In this document: positions 22,701 to 28,432 of the stretch, one piece after another
How the letters are laid out: each line of letters opens with the position of its first letter
Position numbering within the stretch: the first letter of the stretch is position 1
Notes under the pieces: model-generated
What the model was told of the DNA's origin: nothing
Seen by the model: the letters and a program-made list of their open reading frames with translations, nothing else
Database searches by the model: none
Position numbers and translations under genes: made by a program
NCBI GenBank assembly: GCA_023101725.1
Contig: JALJCO010001448.1
Coordinates: 434,001 to 498,000 of the forward strand
Origin: Atherinomorus stipes
Lineage: Eukaryota > Chordata > Actinopteri > Atheriniformes > Atherinidae
Reading direction: 5' to 3'
Length of the DNA stretch: 64,000 nt

Positions 22701-25700
22701 TATGTTGTACGTATTACATTTATCATTAGTTGGAATGTATTGATTTTCACCAGAAGTTTGGTAGATCATTGATAAGTGTGTAACAATCCATCGATCCATT
22801 TCCATATGTGTGCGCTCTCTAAACTCCCAGGGTGGTGAAGATGGAAACGCTCTTAAGTTTTTCCACTGTAGTGTTCCACCATTAACTGCACGCCCATCAC
22901 AAGAACATGCAGAGATAAACCAGCAGAATCTGCTCATCTATGTGTTCATGTCTGAGGAGAAACACAGCTTAAAATCAATGCAAATGATGTTTGAATTAGG
23001 GATGGGCGATATGGACTAAAAAATGTATCGCCATAATTTCTCTTATTTATCACGGTAACGATAAGTGACGATAAAAACTATCAGCAAAATATTTTGTATT
23101 ATAAATCTGTCACTAAATTCTGTTTTGAAAGCCCTAAAAAACACTAGAAGCCACTAAACTATATCAGTTAAGTTCAAGTAGTGACCTGTATTGCAAAACT
23201 GTAGTGACACCATTCAAACAAGTCTGAAATATGAGAGACCAAATTCCACATTTATTCCAAACGATGCAAACTGCAAAACTAACTTGGTTTATAAAAAAAA
23301 AACAAAGTAGTGCAACTGCAAACACAACCTGACAAATTGTTATCTCACGATAAAAACGATAAATTCAAATTGTTATTGTGGGGAATTTCTTTGACGATAT
23401 ATCGCACACGATAAAATATCGCCCATCCCTAGTTTGAATGATCTAGTCATTGTCATGTGTCACATTCGTCATATTCATATACTCATTTAATGAGGCTACC
23501 TGTTGCAGCTACAGCTACTCGGTGGATGCAGGATTAAGCAGAGCTGATTTTAAGGCTGTCCCCGGTTTATTAAACCTGGGTGTAAGTTACATGAAACCCA
23601 GACTGAGTCAACACAAACTAGTTAAGATGTAGGGCAATATTTCAGCATCAGGTATCTTTATTAATCTCCCATATATCATCTCCATGCCAGTCCTTGTGTG
23701 TCGGTGTCTATGCATCTATCAGAAACAACTTACAGTATAACTTTTGTTATTATCAGCTGCTGACATCAAGAAGGATCACTTTTTTCACAAAATTTCCTGT
23801 GCCCATCCCCTCAAAGAAACTTTTTTTTTTTTTTTTTTTTAAATCAAAACAGTGAGAACGTATAATAACCTGACAGTAAATATGTGGGGGAAAAAAATTT
23901 CCATATAGAAATAAAGAATACATTCCTGTTTGTTTTTGTCAGTTTTCTTTTTCCATGATGAGAACATTTTAAAGCTCAACAACCTAAATGTGGTTCGGTC
24001 TGTTTATGTTTTTAATTAAAATGTCTGATTGATCAGGAAATAAATAAGATTTTTGTGATTCATATAAATGAAAGTGATTCTTTTAAATCCGCTGTGATAT
24101 CGGCTAGGGATGCACGATATAATCAGCCCTCCGATCGGTATCGGCCTATATCGGCCTTAAAACTGAGTATCGGACATTGGCCGCCCACACCACTGATATC
24201 TAACCGATATTTAAGGATAAGTCCGCTGTTTCTAAAGTCTTAGAAAAAAAAAAACTTCTTCAAAAATTCTTTTTTACAAACTTTAAAACTTCTAAAGACT
24301 AGGGGTGGGAAAAAAATATACATTGAAATACTGCGATATCTTCATATGCTGATATTATATTGACATTTAAAAACTTTACTTATGAAATCTTGCAATATTT
24401 CATCATTCTGTAACAAAATCTCGCAAGAATTCACAAAACTTTTGCATTATTTTCATATGCTGATATTTTATTGACATTAAAAAATGCGGTATCAATCTAT
24501 TTTACTAACAAAAATCTCAACGAATTCAAGAAATATTGTGAGATTTTGTAACAGAACAATGAAATCTTGCGAAATTTTGTAATTAAAATAGATCAATGCC
24601 ACATTTTTAAATATCGATTTGATATTGGCATATGAAAATATCACGATATTTCAGTGTATTGACATTTTTTCCCACCCCTATTTTTCAAAATGTCAGAGAC
24701 AGATAAAACTGCTATTTGCAATGGCTGCTTATTATTTCAGCTTTAATAAATTGGTGTTGACATCGGTTACCAGCCACGAGTTTTAAAATATCCGGATATC
24801 GGATATCAAAATTCCAATATCATGTGTCCCTAATATCGGCCGATATCGATTTCTGGATCCTGAGTCTGATCCAGATCGTTATGTTGCAGATATGTGATAT
24901 CAGCAAACATAGAATGAACATAATATCAAGCCTGATCAACTTGTGATTAACTTCTGTATTATGAATAATATAACTAAACTAATAATTAGTTCCACATGGT
25001 TAGTTAGCGGTCATAAATCACATACTTTCATCCTCAAAATTTTTCATACACTCTCATTAAAGAAAAGGCTAAATTCACAACAGTAACTCAAAAAACAAGA
25101 AACTAAAGAAACTAATAATAAACAAAAATTTACAAAAATATAATTTAGTAAAATAGCATATTGCTTTTGAGGATTGTTGTTTAAAATAGTAATTTAAAAA
25201 AAAACTGTTCCAGACCAATTAGACATTTCTCATAAACAGTGGGCCAAAATACCTGTTAACAGGTGCAAAAGTCTTATTGAACATTACAGAAAAACACCTG
25301 ATTGCAGTGATTGCCTCAAAGTGCTGCTCAACAAAATTTTAGTTCAGGAGCCCCATCAAGCTTGTTTGGTATTACTTGTCAATTTCAATTTATTTCAGCT
25401 GATTTTTTCCGTCTTTTATGAGAGGATATGAATAATTTTAAAGACTGCTCAATGATTAGATCAGGTGTTGATTATAAACAGGTTTTTTGTTTGTTTGTTT
25501 TTTTTAAGGGGGGGGGGGGGGGGGGGTGTTGTGAACCAAATGTTGACACACCCCCACAATCTTACCCGTGGACTGACTTCCTTTGCCCTGTACTGAGTCT
25601 TGGAGAACAAATCTATCAAATCCGCTATCTCCTCGCCCTTCCTCAGCGACAGCCCCGAGGCCGCGAAGCCCTCGGCCACGGAGGGAGATGCGGCCATCAT
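1107..25700 (-). CDS. mtmr14: mtmr14 (Jumpy) phosphoinositide 3-phosphatase, 5' eleven coding exons; 3' part off window
   Basis: Seen: eleven exons on the minus strand with GT-AG borders join without a frame break into 342 codons. They read as MTMR14 from the N-terminal SKTQYRAK segment through YADFTLLSVPYPG to the phosphatase loop HCISGWDRTP. The catalytic Cys is residue 322 and the loop Arg is 328, close to Cys330 and Arg336 of human MTMR14 as I recall it. Known: MTMR14 removes the 3-phosphate of PI3P and PI(3,5)P2, acts in muscle calcium handling and restrains autophagosome formation; human Arg336 variants are linked to centronuclear myopathy. About 300 C-terminal residues of the roughly 650-aa family protein lie beyond position 1. 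Introns range from 76 bp (intron 8) to about 5.1 kb (intron 1) and carry most of the repeats listed here. All key residues in view are intact, so the gene looks functional. Confidence 0.97.
1465..2814. mobile_element. Element with long imperfect terminal inverted repeats (about 310 bp each)
   Basis: The arm 1465-1781 is the imperfect reverse complement of 2503-2814. The best segment is a shared GGTGCGTTTAAGTGCAT with long flanking matches, ending in AAATGGGAAGG / AAATTGGGAAGG. The 720-bp middle is AT-rich and made of short TTAGTAA and TAATGC motifs. No ORF. Looks like a non-autonomous foldback-type DNA element; superfamily not assigned. Confidence 0.7.
2824..2855. repeat. (AC)n microsatellite
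   Basis: Uninterrupted AC dinucleotides next to the long-TIR element. Confidence 0.95.
2860..3390. repeat. Two diverged units of a CCTAACC-rich GTGAGGAC/GTGGGGAC repeat
   Basis: Both halves share TTGACATAATGCATT, then ACTGATTGCCTAAACCTAA, then TCTTGACCCTCAAA, then a stretch about 'gaggac' or 'ggggac' and 'ccaaaatgtcc' or 'gaaaatgtcc'. The units are about 240-260 bp, starting near 2870 and 3140. I recall similar sequence in introns of many teleosts. Confidence 0.7.
3410..3459. repeat. (CA)n compound microsatellite
   Basis: CA repeats with CCCA and CGCA interruptions, directly after the GTGGGGAC repeat. Confidence 0.9.
3460..4445. other. mtmr14 intron 10, no recognised element
   Basis: Contains T- and A-runs and a short AAT-rich patch near 4168-4210. 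No exon, RNA or repeat family recognised. Confidence 0.45.
4446..4512 (-). CDS. mtmr14: mtmr14 exon 10, residues 292-314
   Basis: Encodes SWDLVEQTQNYLKLLLHIIN then SD, matching the helix that precedes the phosphatase loop. Acceptor TTTCAG|TCC, donor GATG|GTAAGT, phase 1. Confidence 0.96.
4622..4745. repeat. Interspersed repeat shared with 8367-8500 and 53205-53320
   Basis: Three copies share GTGATTGGCTGAT (or its complement), a GGTGGAGC stretch and GAACTTCAG with variable spacing. The copy here is in reverse orientation to the other two. Probably a MITE end; family not named. Confidence 0.55.
4973..5060. mobile_element. Truncated Tc1-type MITE, one end only
   Basis: Begins CAGTCATCCTAAAATTATTC next to TA and runs into GTCAGCTGTCAGTGAAA, which is the reverse complement of the right end of the elements at 36091 and 58585. 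The other end is missing. Confidence 0.7.
5622..6232. repeat. Interspersed repeat shared with 49947-50218
   Basis: Both copies run from ATGAGTGTATTTT through TTTCCGGTGG and GCAGACGACGGA to AGCATAAAT. This copy carries an extra block with four near-tandem GGGCGTGGTTTGTAG units around 5790-5925. Non-coding. Confidence 0.65.
6245..7442. mobile_element. hAT-like element, 1.2 kb, TSD GACTTRAT, with nested TTAA MITE
   Basis: Ends TAGGGTTGGGCATCG and CGATTCCCAACCCAA are inverted repeats (13 of 15). Flanks GACTTGAT and GACTTAAT match at 7 of 8, as expected of a hAT duplication. No transposase. A 330-bp TTAA-flanked element sits inside it. Confidence 0.75.
6462..6791. mobile_element. 330-bp TTAA-flanked MITE (piggyBac-like), copy 1
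   Basis: TIRs AGCAACCTTTACCGAT and ATCGGTAAAGGTTGCT are perfect inverted repeats, and TTAA stands on both sides. A copy of identical length is at 38970-39299 in the opposite orientation. Non-coding. Confidence 0.85.
7700..7835. repeat. Fragment of a hAT-like repeat
   Basis: ATCGTATCGTATCGTGAG followed by GCGACAC-type sequence and CTACAGCCCTA, which resembles the right end of a TAGGG-type element. The left end is not found. Confidence 0.35.
8367..8500. repeat. Interspersed repeat, copy in mtmr14 intron 9
   Basis: Same family as 4622-4745: GAACTTCAGCAAGTCATCTT, then TGTGATTGGCTGATTAAATA, then AAAGGTGGAGCAGA. Confidence 0.55.
8880..8954 (-). CDS. mtmr14: mtmr14 exon 9, residues 267-291
   Basis: Exactly 25 codons, DYVDAPLTIPVCFTQNLNID then WTQYQ. 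Acceptor CTCCAG|GAC, donor CCAG|GTTAGA. It aligns with the human segment DYVDAPLSIPDFLTHSLNID as recalled. Confidence 0.96.
9031..9101 (-). CDS. mtmr14: mtmr14 exon 8, residues 243-266
   Basis: Encodes CEFFKDYKDRDYTAEGLVF then NWNQ. Acceptor TCCCAG|GG, donor CAG|GTAGAG, ending in phase 0. The following intron is only 76 bp, the one compact intron of the gene. Confidence 0.97.
9102..9564. other. mtmr14 intron 7, sequence before the Tc1 element
   Basis: AT-rich sequence with a TTAGTAATA patch; no exon or repeat family recognised. Confidence 0.4.
9565..11166 (-). mobile_element. Tc1-like transposon, 1.6 kb, inactive
   Basis: About 180-bp terminal inverted repeats start AGGTACTACCC and end GGGTAGTACCT; TA flanks both sides (9563 and 11167). 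The inner parts of the repeats match over TTCATGTATTTCC and ATTGATTCACATATT. Inside is a broken transposase on the minus strand. Length, TIR layout and TA target fit Tc1/mariner. Confidence 0.93.
9912..10837 (-). pseudogene. Tc1 transposase pseudogene
   Basis: Reads from MGKTADLTVVQKTIIDSLRK through LFSDENKF and the DDE-region motif DLAPDHTA to NSPDLITIENLWG, ending EI-stop. The final acidic residue of the catalytic triad (in IENLWG) is kept, and the D of DLAPDHTA is kept. The reading frame shifts between about 10220 and 10270 and again near 10730, so no intact protein is made. The normal family length is about 340 residues. Confidence 0.92.
11168..11210. repeat. (TA)n tract after the Tc1 element
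   Basis: TA dinucleotides then TAGA, adjacent to the right TIR. Confidence 0.8.
11219..11573. mobile_element. Tc1-type MITE, about 355 bp
   Basis: Starts CAGCCATGGAAAAAATTA and ends with the inverted match TAATTTTTTTCCATGACTG, with TA at or near both ends. Non-coding. It lies between two microsatellites. Confidence 0.75.
11576..11684. repeat. (TA)n-(CA)n-(CATA)n compound microsatellite
   Basis: About 60 bp of TA followed by CA and CATA units. It yields artificial Ile/Tyr-rich frames that are not genes. Confidence 0.95.
11760..11905. repeat. Fragment with Tc1-type MITE end
   Basis: Ends GGGGTGCCAACAATTGTGTC then CACGTCTGTA, resembling the outer end of a mariner-type MITE. The left end is not visible. 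Confidence 0.4.
11940..12013 (-). CDS. mtmr14: mtmr14 exon 7, residues 218-243
   Basis: Encodes VTSSEKVDKAQRYADFTLL then SVPYP, a signature stretch of the family just before the catalytic half. Acceptor CTGCAG|TGTG, donor CCAG|GTAAGC, phase 1. Confidence 0.97.
12122..12290. repeat. Interspersed repeat shared with 18999-19175
   Basis: Both copies share AAGGCCGTTATATCA, then GGTTTAT(AT)GAACA, then TGTTTTAA(C/T)(C/T)GGAT, then GATGAACTGG-like sequence, in the same orientation. Function unknown. Confidence 0.55.
12720..12842 (-). CDS. mtmr14: mtmr14 exon 6, residues 177-218
   Basis: Encodes LFDKVRGHDIKLLRYLSVRY then ICDLMVENKKVKFGL, strongly conserved in MTMR14. Acceptor CTCAG|GAAC, donor CTGAA|GTAAGT; the split codon AA|T gives Asn218, as in the human protein. 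Confidence 0.97.
12855..13345 (-). repeat. Probable retroposed fragment with poly(A) end on the minus strand
   Basis: Opens with a T run at 12868-12882, then AAGACTTTATTCCGAACATA. On the minus strand that is a tail ending in poly(A), as in LINE or SINE insertions. It fills most of the 538-bp intron 5. No coding part was recognised. Confidence 0.35.
13381..13441 (-). CDS. mtmr14: mtmr14 exon 5, residues 157-177
   Basis: A short acidic exon (GSDDTWTEPEEVPEDDSAV) corresponding to the acidic linker of MTMR14. Acceptor GGTAG|GGG, donor CAG|GTAATT. Flanking phases (1 in, 2 out) agree with exons 4 and 6. The residues diverge, so identification rests on phase, position and acidic character. Confidence 0.88.
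13610..13702. repeat. Poly(A)-rich tract
   Basis: Almost unbroken A with a few G interruptions, directly before a repeat copy. Possibly the tail of that repeat's insertion or an A-rich microsatellite. Confidence 0.8.
13703..14200. repeat. Repeat family R, copy 1
   Basis: Begins CCACTCCTGCCATTC and runs through CCCCACGTGACCCCCCTGTG and TTAGCAGT-like sequence to GTTTTTCCAACATTGCCAAC then CCTAC. The same sequence in reverse orientation is at 63521-64000. A third copy at 41507-41633 plus 49766-49805 is split by the LINE. Non-coding; probably a MITE. Confidence 0.75.
14445..14795. repeat. A-rich low-complexity stretch
   Basis: Purine-rich GAAA/AAAG sequence with G runs near 14737. No gene seen. 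Confidence 0.7.
14796..15494. other. mtmr14 intron 4, mostly AT-rich, no gene
   Basis: Contains a 43-bp match (about 15242-15284, CATAAGCATTACTTA...) to the interior of the long-TIR element at 2341-2383, and the end of a GATCGG-type hAT repeat near 15170-15240. Confidence 0.45.
15495..15842. mobile_element. Tc1-type MITE, right part, diverged
   Basis: Shares CACAGGTG-like, CACCTGATTGCAGAGATTGC, CTCCATCATGCTTGTTTACT and TTTCACTGACAG with the elements at 25023, 28433, 36091 and 58585. It ends ACTTCCAAGCACAACTCTA. The left TIR is not recognisable. Confidence 0.65.
16269..16344 (-). CDS. mtmr14: mtmr14 exon 4, residues 132-157
   Basis: Encodes HICRSSTLAGWGELYGR and TGYNYIFS, matching the MTMR14 segment after CPVIL. 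Acceptor TCGCAG|CAT, donor TCAG|GTACAA; the final G starts the split Gly157 codon. Confidence 0.95.
16448..16809. mobile_element. hAT-like MITE, 362 bp, TSD AYTGTAAC
   Basis: Starts TACAGATGCACCAATCC and ends AGTGCATCTCTA; flanks ATTGTAAC and ACTGTAAC match at 7 of 8. The interior has the TCGGATC / GATACCGATAC motifs of the other GATATCGG elements but is a different subfamily. Confidence 0.8.
16818..17692. other. mtmr14 intron 3, no recognised element
   Basis: Ordinary AT-rich intron sequence with a GC-richer part at 17050-17290; I found no exon, RNA or repeat family. Confidence 0.4.
17693..18450. mobile_element. hAT-like MITE, 758 bp, inverted copy, TSD AYTGTTGG
   Basis: Starts TAGGGATG and ends CGTGCATCCCTA; flanks ATTGTTGG and ACTGTTGG match at 7 of 8. 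It is the same family as 138-715 and 24105-24832 but in the other orientation, and contains the same nested GGGGTGGGAAAAAATAT module. Confidence 0.88.
18507..18893. repeat. Diverged hAT-like fragment
   Basis: GGGCAAAAATCGATTT at the left and AAATCCGATTTTTTTGGGCC then ATATCGCCCCACCCTA at the right look like eroded inverted ends. No clear target duplication. Confidence 0.35.
18999..19175. repeat. Interspersed repeat, second copy of 12122-12290 family
   Basis: Same order of blocks as the copy in intron 6, moderately diverged; lies in intron 3. Confidence 0.55.
19583..19691 (-). CDS. mtmr14: mtmr14 exon 3, residues 95-131
   Basis: Encodes FESTVQVSKLQDLVNRSK followed by ARCRGRFVCPVILYNGK, a very conserved MTMR14 block. 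Acceptor TTTGCAG|G, donor AAG|GTATTT, ending in phase 0. Confidence 0.96.
20331..20479 (-). CDS. mtmr14: mtmr14 exon 2, residues 46-95
   Basis: Translation contains IEKRCLELFARDY and CGHYPRQIVFLEYE, both conserved in MTMR14. Acceptor is CTTCAG|GTG and donor is CAG|GTACTT; the last codon (Arg95) is split AG|G with exon 3. A degenerate minisatellite begins only about 30 bp upstream of the acceptor on the transcript strand. Confidence 0.95.
20510..21470. repeat. Degenerate minisatellite, about 10-bp unit, main block
   Basis: Nearly the whole stretch is built of TCCCAATGGT / TCCTAATGGT / CCCTAATGGT-like units, in places forming 20- and 30-bp higher-order patterns. On the mtmr14 transcript it reads ACCATTGGGA-like. 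It starts about 30 bp from the exon 2 acceptor, within intron 1. Frames read through it are artefacts. Confidence 0.93.
21471..21597. other. Insert dividing the minisatellite
   Basis: A 127-bp stretch without the ATGGT unit, containing an A run and a 16-base C run. Origin unknown. Confidence 0.5.
21598..21664. repeat. Degenerate minisatellite, outer block
   Basis: Same TCCYAATGGT-type units resume after the insert for about 65 bp. Confidence 0.8.
21665..22996. other. mtmr14 intron 1, AT-rich, no recognised element
   Basis: Very AT-rich; I saw no repeat ends, RNA genes or exons. Confidence 0.4.
22997..23431. mobile_element. hAT-like MITE, 435 bp, perfect TSD GTTTGAAT
   Basis: Ends TAGGGATGGGCGATAT and ATATCGCCCATCCCTA are perfect inverted repeats of 16 bp, with GTTTGAAT on both sides. 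No transposase. Closely related in end structure to 59182-59599. Confidence 0.93.
24105..24832. mobile_element. hAT-like MITE, 728 bp, perfect TSD ATATCGGC
   Basis: Starts TAGGGATGCACGATATAATC and ends CATGTGTCCCTA, flanked by ATATCGGC on both sides. Same orientation and internal plan as 138-715, including the nested GGGGTGGGAAAAAAATAT module (about 24302-24679). Confidence 0.88.
25023..25450. mobile_element. Tc1-type MITE, diverged copy
   Basis: Left end TTCATCCTCAAAATTTTTCA and right end GAATAATTTTAAAGACTGCT are eroded versions of the TIRs at 36091 and 58585. The interior (CACCTGATTGCAGTGATTGC and so on) is well kept. Confidence 0.75.
25507..25528. repeat. G homopolymer
   Basis: About 20 consecutive G just inside intron 1, 40 bp from the exon 1 donor. 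On the transcript strand it is poly(C). Confidence 0.9.
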
Positions 25701-26120
25701 CGCGCCTCGACCTGCGGCGGTGGCCTCTAGCCGGACTCGACCCCCTTCAAACACCGCAGAACCTTGTCCTATGGAACGGGAAGGCCGACCAGGCCATCCC
25801 TTCCCGGCCAGCTTTTTCCTGACTGCCCGCTTGAGGGGGCCAGAGCCGGGGAGTCTTCCTGAATTCAGGGCACCGGCTGACTGCTCCACTCCACGAACAC
25901 GAGCCTGTGGCCGGCCGGCCAGCCAGCCACGCCGGTTCTTCCAGCTGCCGCACTTATCACGACCAGCTTCGGCTAGCTCAGCCTCCCAGAGTAGTTGTTG
26001 TATAACGGCTGTCCTCCACAACGCCTCGCCACCGCCGCCCGTCTCCCCGCTCTCACCAGTTGATCTTCGGCCACCTGGAGTCAGGAAATCTCCAGGATCC
26101 TTCCAGGCCTGCTCACGTTT
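25561..26120 (-). promoter_or_regulatory. CpG-rich region over mtmr14 exon 1 and its 5' flank
   Basis: GC-rich and full of CpG dinucleotides, in contrast to the AT-rich introns around it. It spans exon 1 and about 420 bp upstream, the usual place for a housekeeping-type promoter. No TATA box was recognised and the transcription start cannot be set from sequence. Confidence 0.55.
25566..25700 (-). CDS. mtmr14: mtmr14 exon 1 (coding part), residues 1-45
   Basis: Encodes the N-terminus, ending in the family-typical DLFSKTQYRAK. Two ATGs are adjacent (25700 and 25697). The second has the better context, A at -3 and G at +4, so translation may begin at either. The donor is CGG|GTAAG, phase 0. The exon is CpG-rich, unlike the surrounding introns, which fits a promoter-proximal exon. 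The N-terminal 30 residues are low-complexity and poorly conserved in the family, so the start is inferred from the position of the conserved segment and the lack of any upstream in-frame ATG. Confidence 0.88.
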
Positions 26121-26310
26121 CTCAATGTCACGTCTTCATGTCTCCTGCGTTACCAGGTCCGCAACGAAAAACTGATCAAAGTCGCGCAGAAGTGAACTCC
26201 GTAGCGGCAGGAAATCAATAACAGACGGAGATGACAGCAGAGAAGTCCGGTGTTGCAATCTGTATACAACAGTCTGAAGACTCAGGCGGTAAACAGGAAG
26301 ACGGCGTGAG

Positions 26311-26318
26311 CACGTGAC
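26311..26318. promoter_or_regulatory. CACGTGAC E-box, CLEAR-like
   Basis: The palindromic CACGTG with AC at one flank, read GTCACGTG on the mtmr14 strand, lies about 610 bp upstream of its ATG. Bases 1-8 fit the GTCACGTGAC core bound by TFEB/MITF-family factors; the last two do not (GC instead of AC). Functional use is inferred only from position and the autophagy role of MTMR14. Confidence 0.3.
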
Positions 26319-26635
26319 AGACATCTCCCCTTTTACGTCTGTTGATCATGAGGGCTGATGTTTGGAAACGTCAGCAGTCTGGAAGAAGCAGCACCATGTA
26401 TGGAGGCAGAAAAGTGCCACATTTTAATAAATGTAAAAAAAAAAAAACTTTCCTGTGTGAAATAAAACATAATTACTTGTATATAATCTCAGGTCGTAGA
26501 CTGTAATATATCACCATCTACAAAGCAGCTGTAAACATGAATATTACATATTTTATTCCTATTCTATTTTTATGGCTGCTTTTAGCTCTACTGCTAGTCC
26601 TAATTTATTTAAAATTTTAAGGTGTGTTTTCTTTT

Positions 26636-26637
26636 AA

Positions 26638-26686
<49 letters not shown>
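26636..26686. repeat. (CA)n(TA)n microsatellite
   Basis: CA repeats switching to TA repeats. Confidence 0.95.
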
Positions 26687-27064
26687 AACACAGCATTGAT
26701 TAATGTGTCATTTATTAAAATTGTTTATAGAAATTTCACAACAGTTACTTAGCTGTATTAATAATTTATTAAAATGATCAATTATTCAATAACTAACAAT
26801 AACTACTTAAATGCGTCATTAATCTATCAAAATTGGAAACAAACATTCAGCAAATAAGTGAACTCATCTAACTATCTTTGATTTATTAAAATTATAAATA
26901 ACATTAAATGAATGGATACATTGATTCATAACAACTTAATGTGTCATTAATTACTAAGATTGAAAACAAACACATCACATTTAACAATAGCTACTAAAAT
27001 GTATCATTGATTCAGTAATGTTGGAAATAAATACACATTGTGATAAATATAGATAAATCTATAA

Positions 27065-27348
27065 TTCATTACTTAAAGGCAAAAACAGTCAAAAAAATCT
27101 TGGCCACTCTTAAAACAAGTTTTTTTTTTTTAAGTTTTTCGTTTGTAATAAGCAAAAAAAAAAATTCTGCCAATGGCATAAGCAAAATTTCCATGATTTC
27201 TTGAAATAAGATGCACTGCCTTAAAACAAGATCTTTTATCTCACTGAAACGTTTCTCCTGAAGTAATTTTGTCTTATTTTGAGTGTGATCAGATATTTTG
27301 GTAGAAATGTGAAAAATATACCTGCTAAGATTTGAGTTTTTGTAGTGA
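27065..27348 (-). repeat. AAATCTTRC-type interspersed repeat, reverse copy
   Basis: Shares TTTCTTGAAATAAGATGCA, AAACATTTC/GAAACGTTTC and AAATAAGACAA-type blocks with 60424-60715, which is in the opposite orientation. Ends CACTACAAAAACTCAAATC on the minus strand. Confidence 0.7.
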
Positions 27349-27403
27349 GGTCCCCTCCTTTACAAAACACTTCCATCACAAATTCTTCAAGCCCTTTCTT
27401 CAG

Positions 27404-27597
27404 AATCCCAGGTAGCCAAGTCCAGTCCTGCAACTTTACATGCATCCCTTCCTTCAGCACACCTGAATAACCTCATATGCATGTCATTCCTGGTAACAGG
27501 CCATTCATTTGATTCAGATGTGTTGGAGAAGGGATGCATCTAAAAGTTGCAGGATTGTGGCTCTTGAGGACTGGACTTGGCCACCCCTGCTTTAGAG
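27404..27597. mobile_element. Short MITE with CAAGTCCAGTCCTGCA-type inverted ends
   Basis: Left GTCCAGTCCTGCAACTTTAC and right TTGCAGGATTGTGGCTC...GACTGGACTTGGCCACCCCTG are inverted. Related copies lie at 37852-38013 and 40748-40945; all contain TTTGATTCAG(A/G)TGTGTTGGA-like sequence. Confidence 0.65.
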
Positions 27598-27719
27598 CCT
27601 TACTGGAGTAAAATAGTACCATGACTTAATAATGTGTGAATATCCCTCCGACATCAGTCATGGACCACCCTGCATTTGTTATCATGTGGTTTGTTTTTGC
27701 TTTTGTTTTTTCCTCACTT

Positions 27720-28040
27720 TCTAACGCTGATATGAGGCAGGCACCAAACACAAGACGTCATTTCAATGTTGTTTTTTGGGCTAAATCTGGTCGGTCCGTC
27801 ATAGCCATATTTAAGCCCAGAAATAGACGTTGAAAATGGGGCTGAGTTTGGACCGTCTGATTTGGTCCAAATTTAGCCCCAAATTATACGTTAAAAGGTC
27901 ATTGAAAAACGTCTTTTCAACATCTAACTGCAGCTTTTCACCTTTCACTTTTCAACCAAATCAAAACGTTGTTTCAACATTTTCAACGGATGGACATGAT
28001 GTCTTTTCAACATCTTTTCAACCAAATTTTGCTGGGTGCA
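27720..28040. repeat. TTTTCAAC-rich repeat
   Basis: Many CTTTTCAAC / CATTTCAATG / ACGTTGAAAA motifs; ends TTTCAACCAAATTTTGCTGG then GTGCAG. Resembles a teleost repeat made of 'fold' motifs around GTTGAAAAGACGT. Non-coding. Confidence 0.55.
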
Positions 28041-28177
28041 GGTTCAGAGAGCAGGTTTTACTTGATTCCCAACACAGCTGATTCTAATGAAATGGATCCA
28101 ACAGCTTATGAAGTTCTGCTCGGTGACTAATTTACTTGAATCAGGGGTGTTAAAACAGGGAAACATCTAAAACTTGG

Positions 28178-28179
<2 letters not shown>

Positions 28180-28212
<33 letters not shown>

Positions 28213-28242
28213 AAGAAAGAAAGAAAGAAAGAAAGAAAAAAA

Positions 28243-28290
<48 letters not shown>

Positions 28291-28291
28291 G

Positions 28292-28378
<87 letters not shown>

Positions 28379-28390
28379 GAGAAAGAAAGA
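28180..28390. repeat. (CAGA)n(GAAA)n microsatellite, about 210 bp
   Basis: CAGA repeats pass into about 45 GAAA units with few interruptions. The homopurine strand is the plus strand, giving false Lys/Glu/Arg frames. Confidence 0.97.
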
Positions 28391-28432
28391 CTACTCAAAT
28401 CATATGTGAAAAAGCCTGCAAGTGATCATATA

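Noticed and set aside
25701..26021. Open frame of about 107 codons upstream of and in frame with mtmr14 exon 1
   Set aside because: No in-frame ATG (the first codon is TTG). Openness follows from the CpG-rich composition; treated as 5' UTR or promoter.
28150..28425. Lys/Glu/Arg-rich frame and the Phe/Ser/Leu-rich antisense frame
   Set aside because: Both are translations of the GAAA microsatellite.
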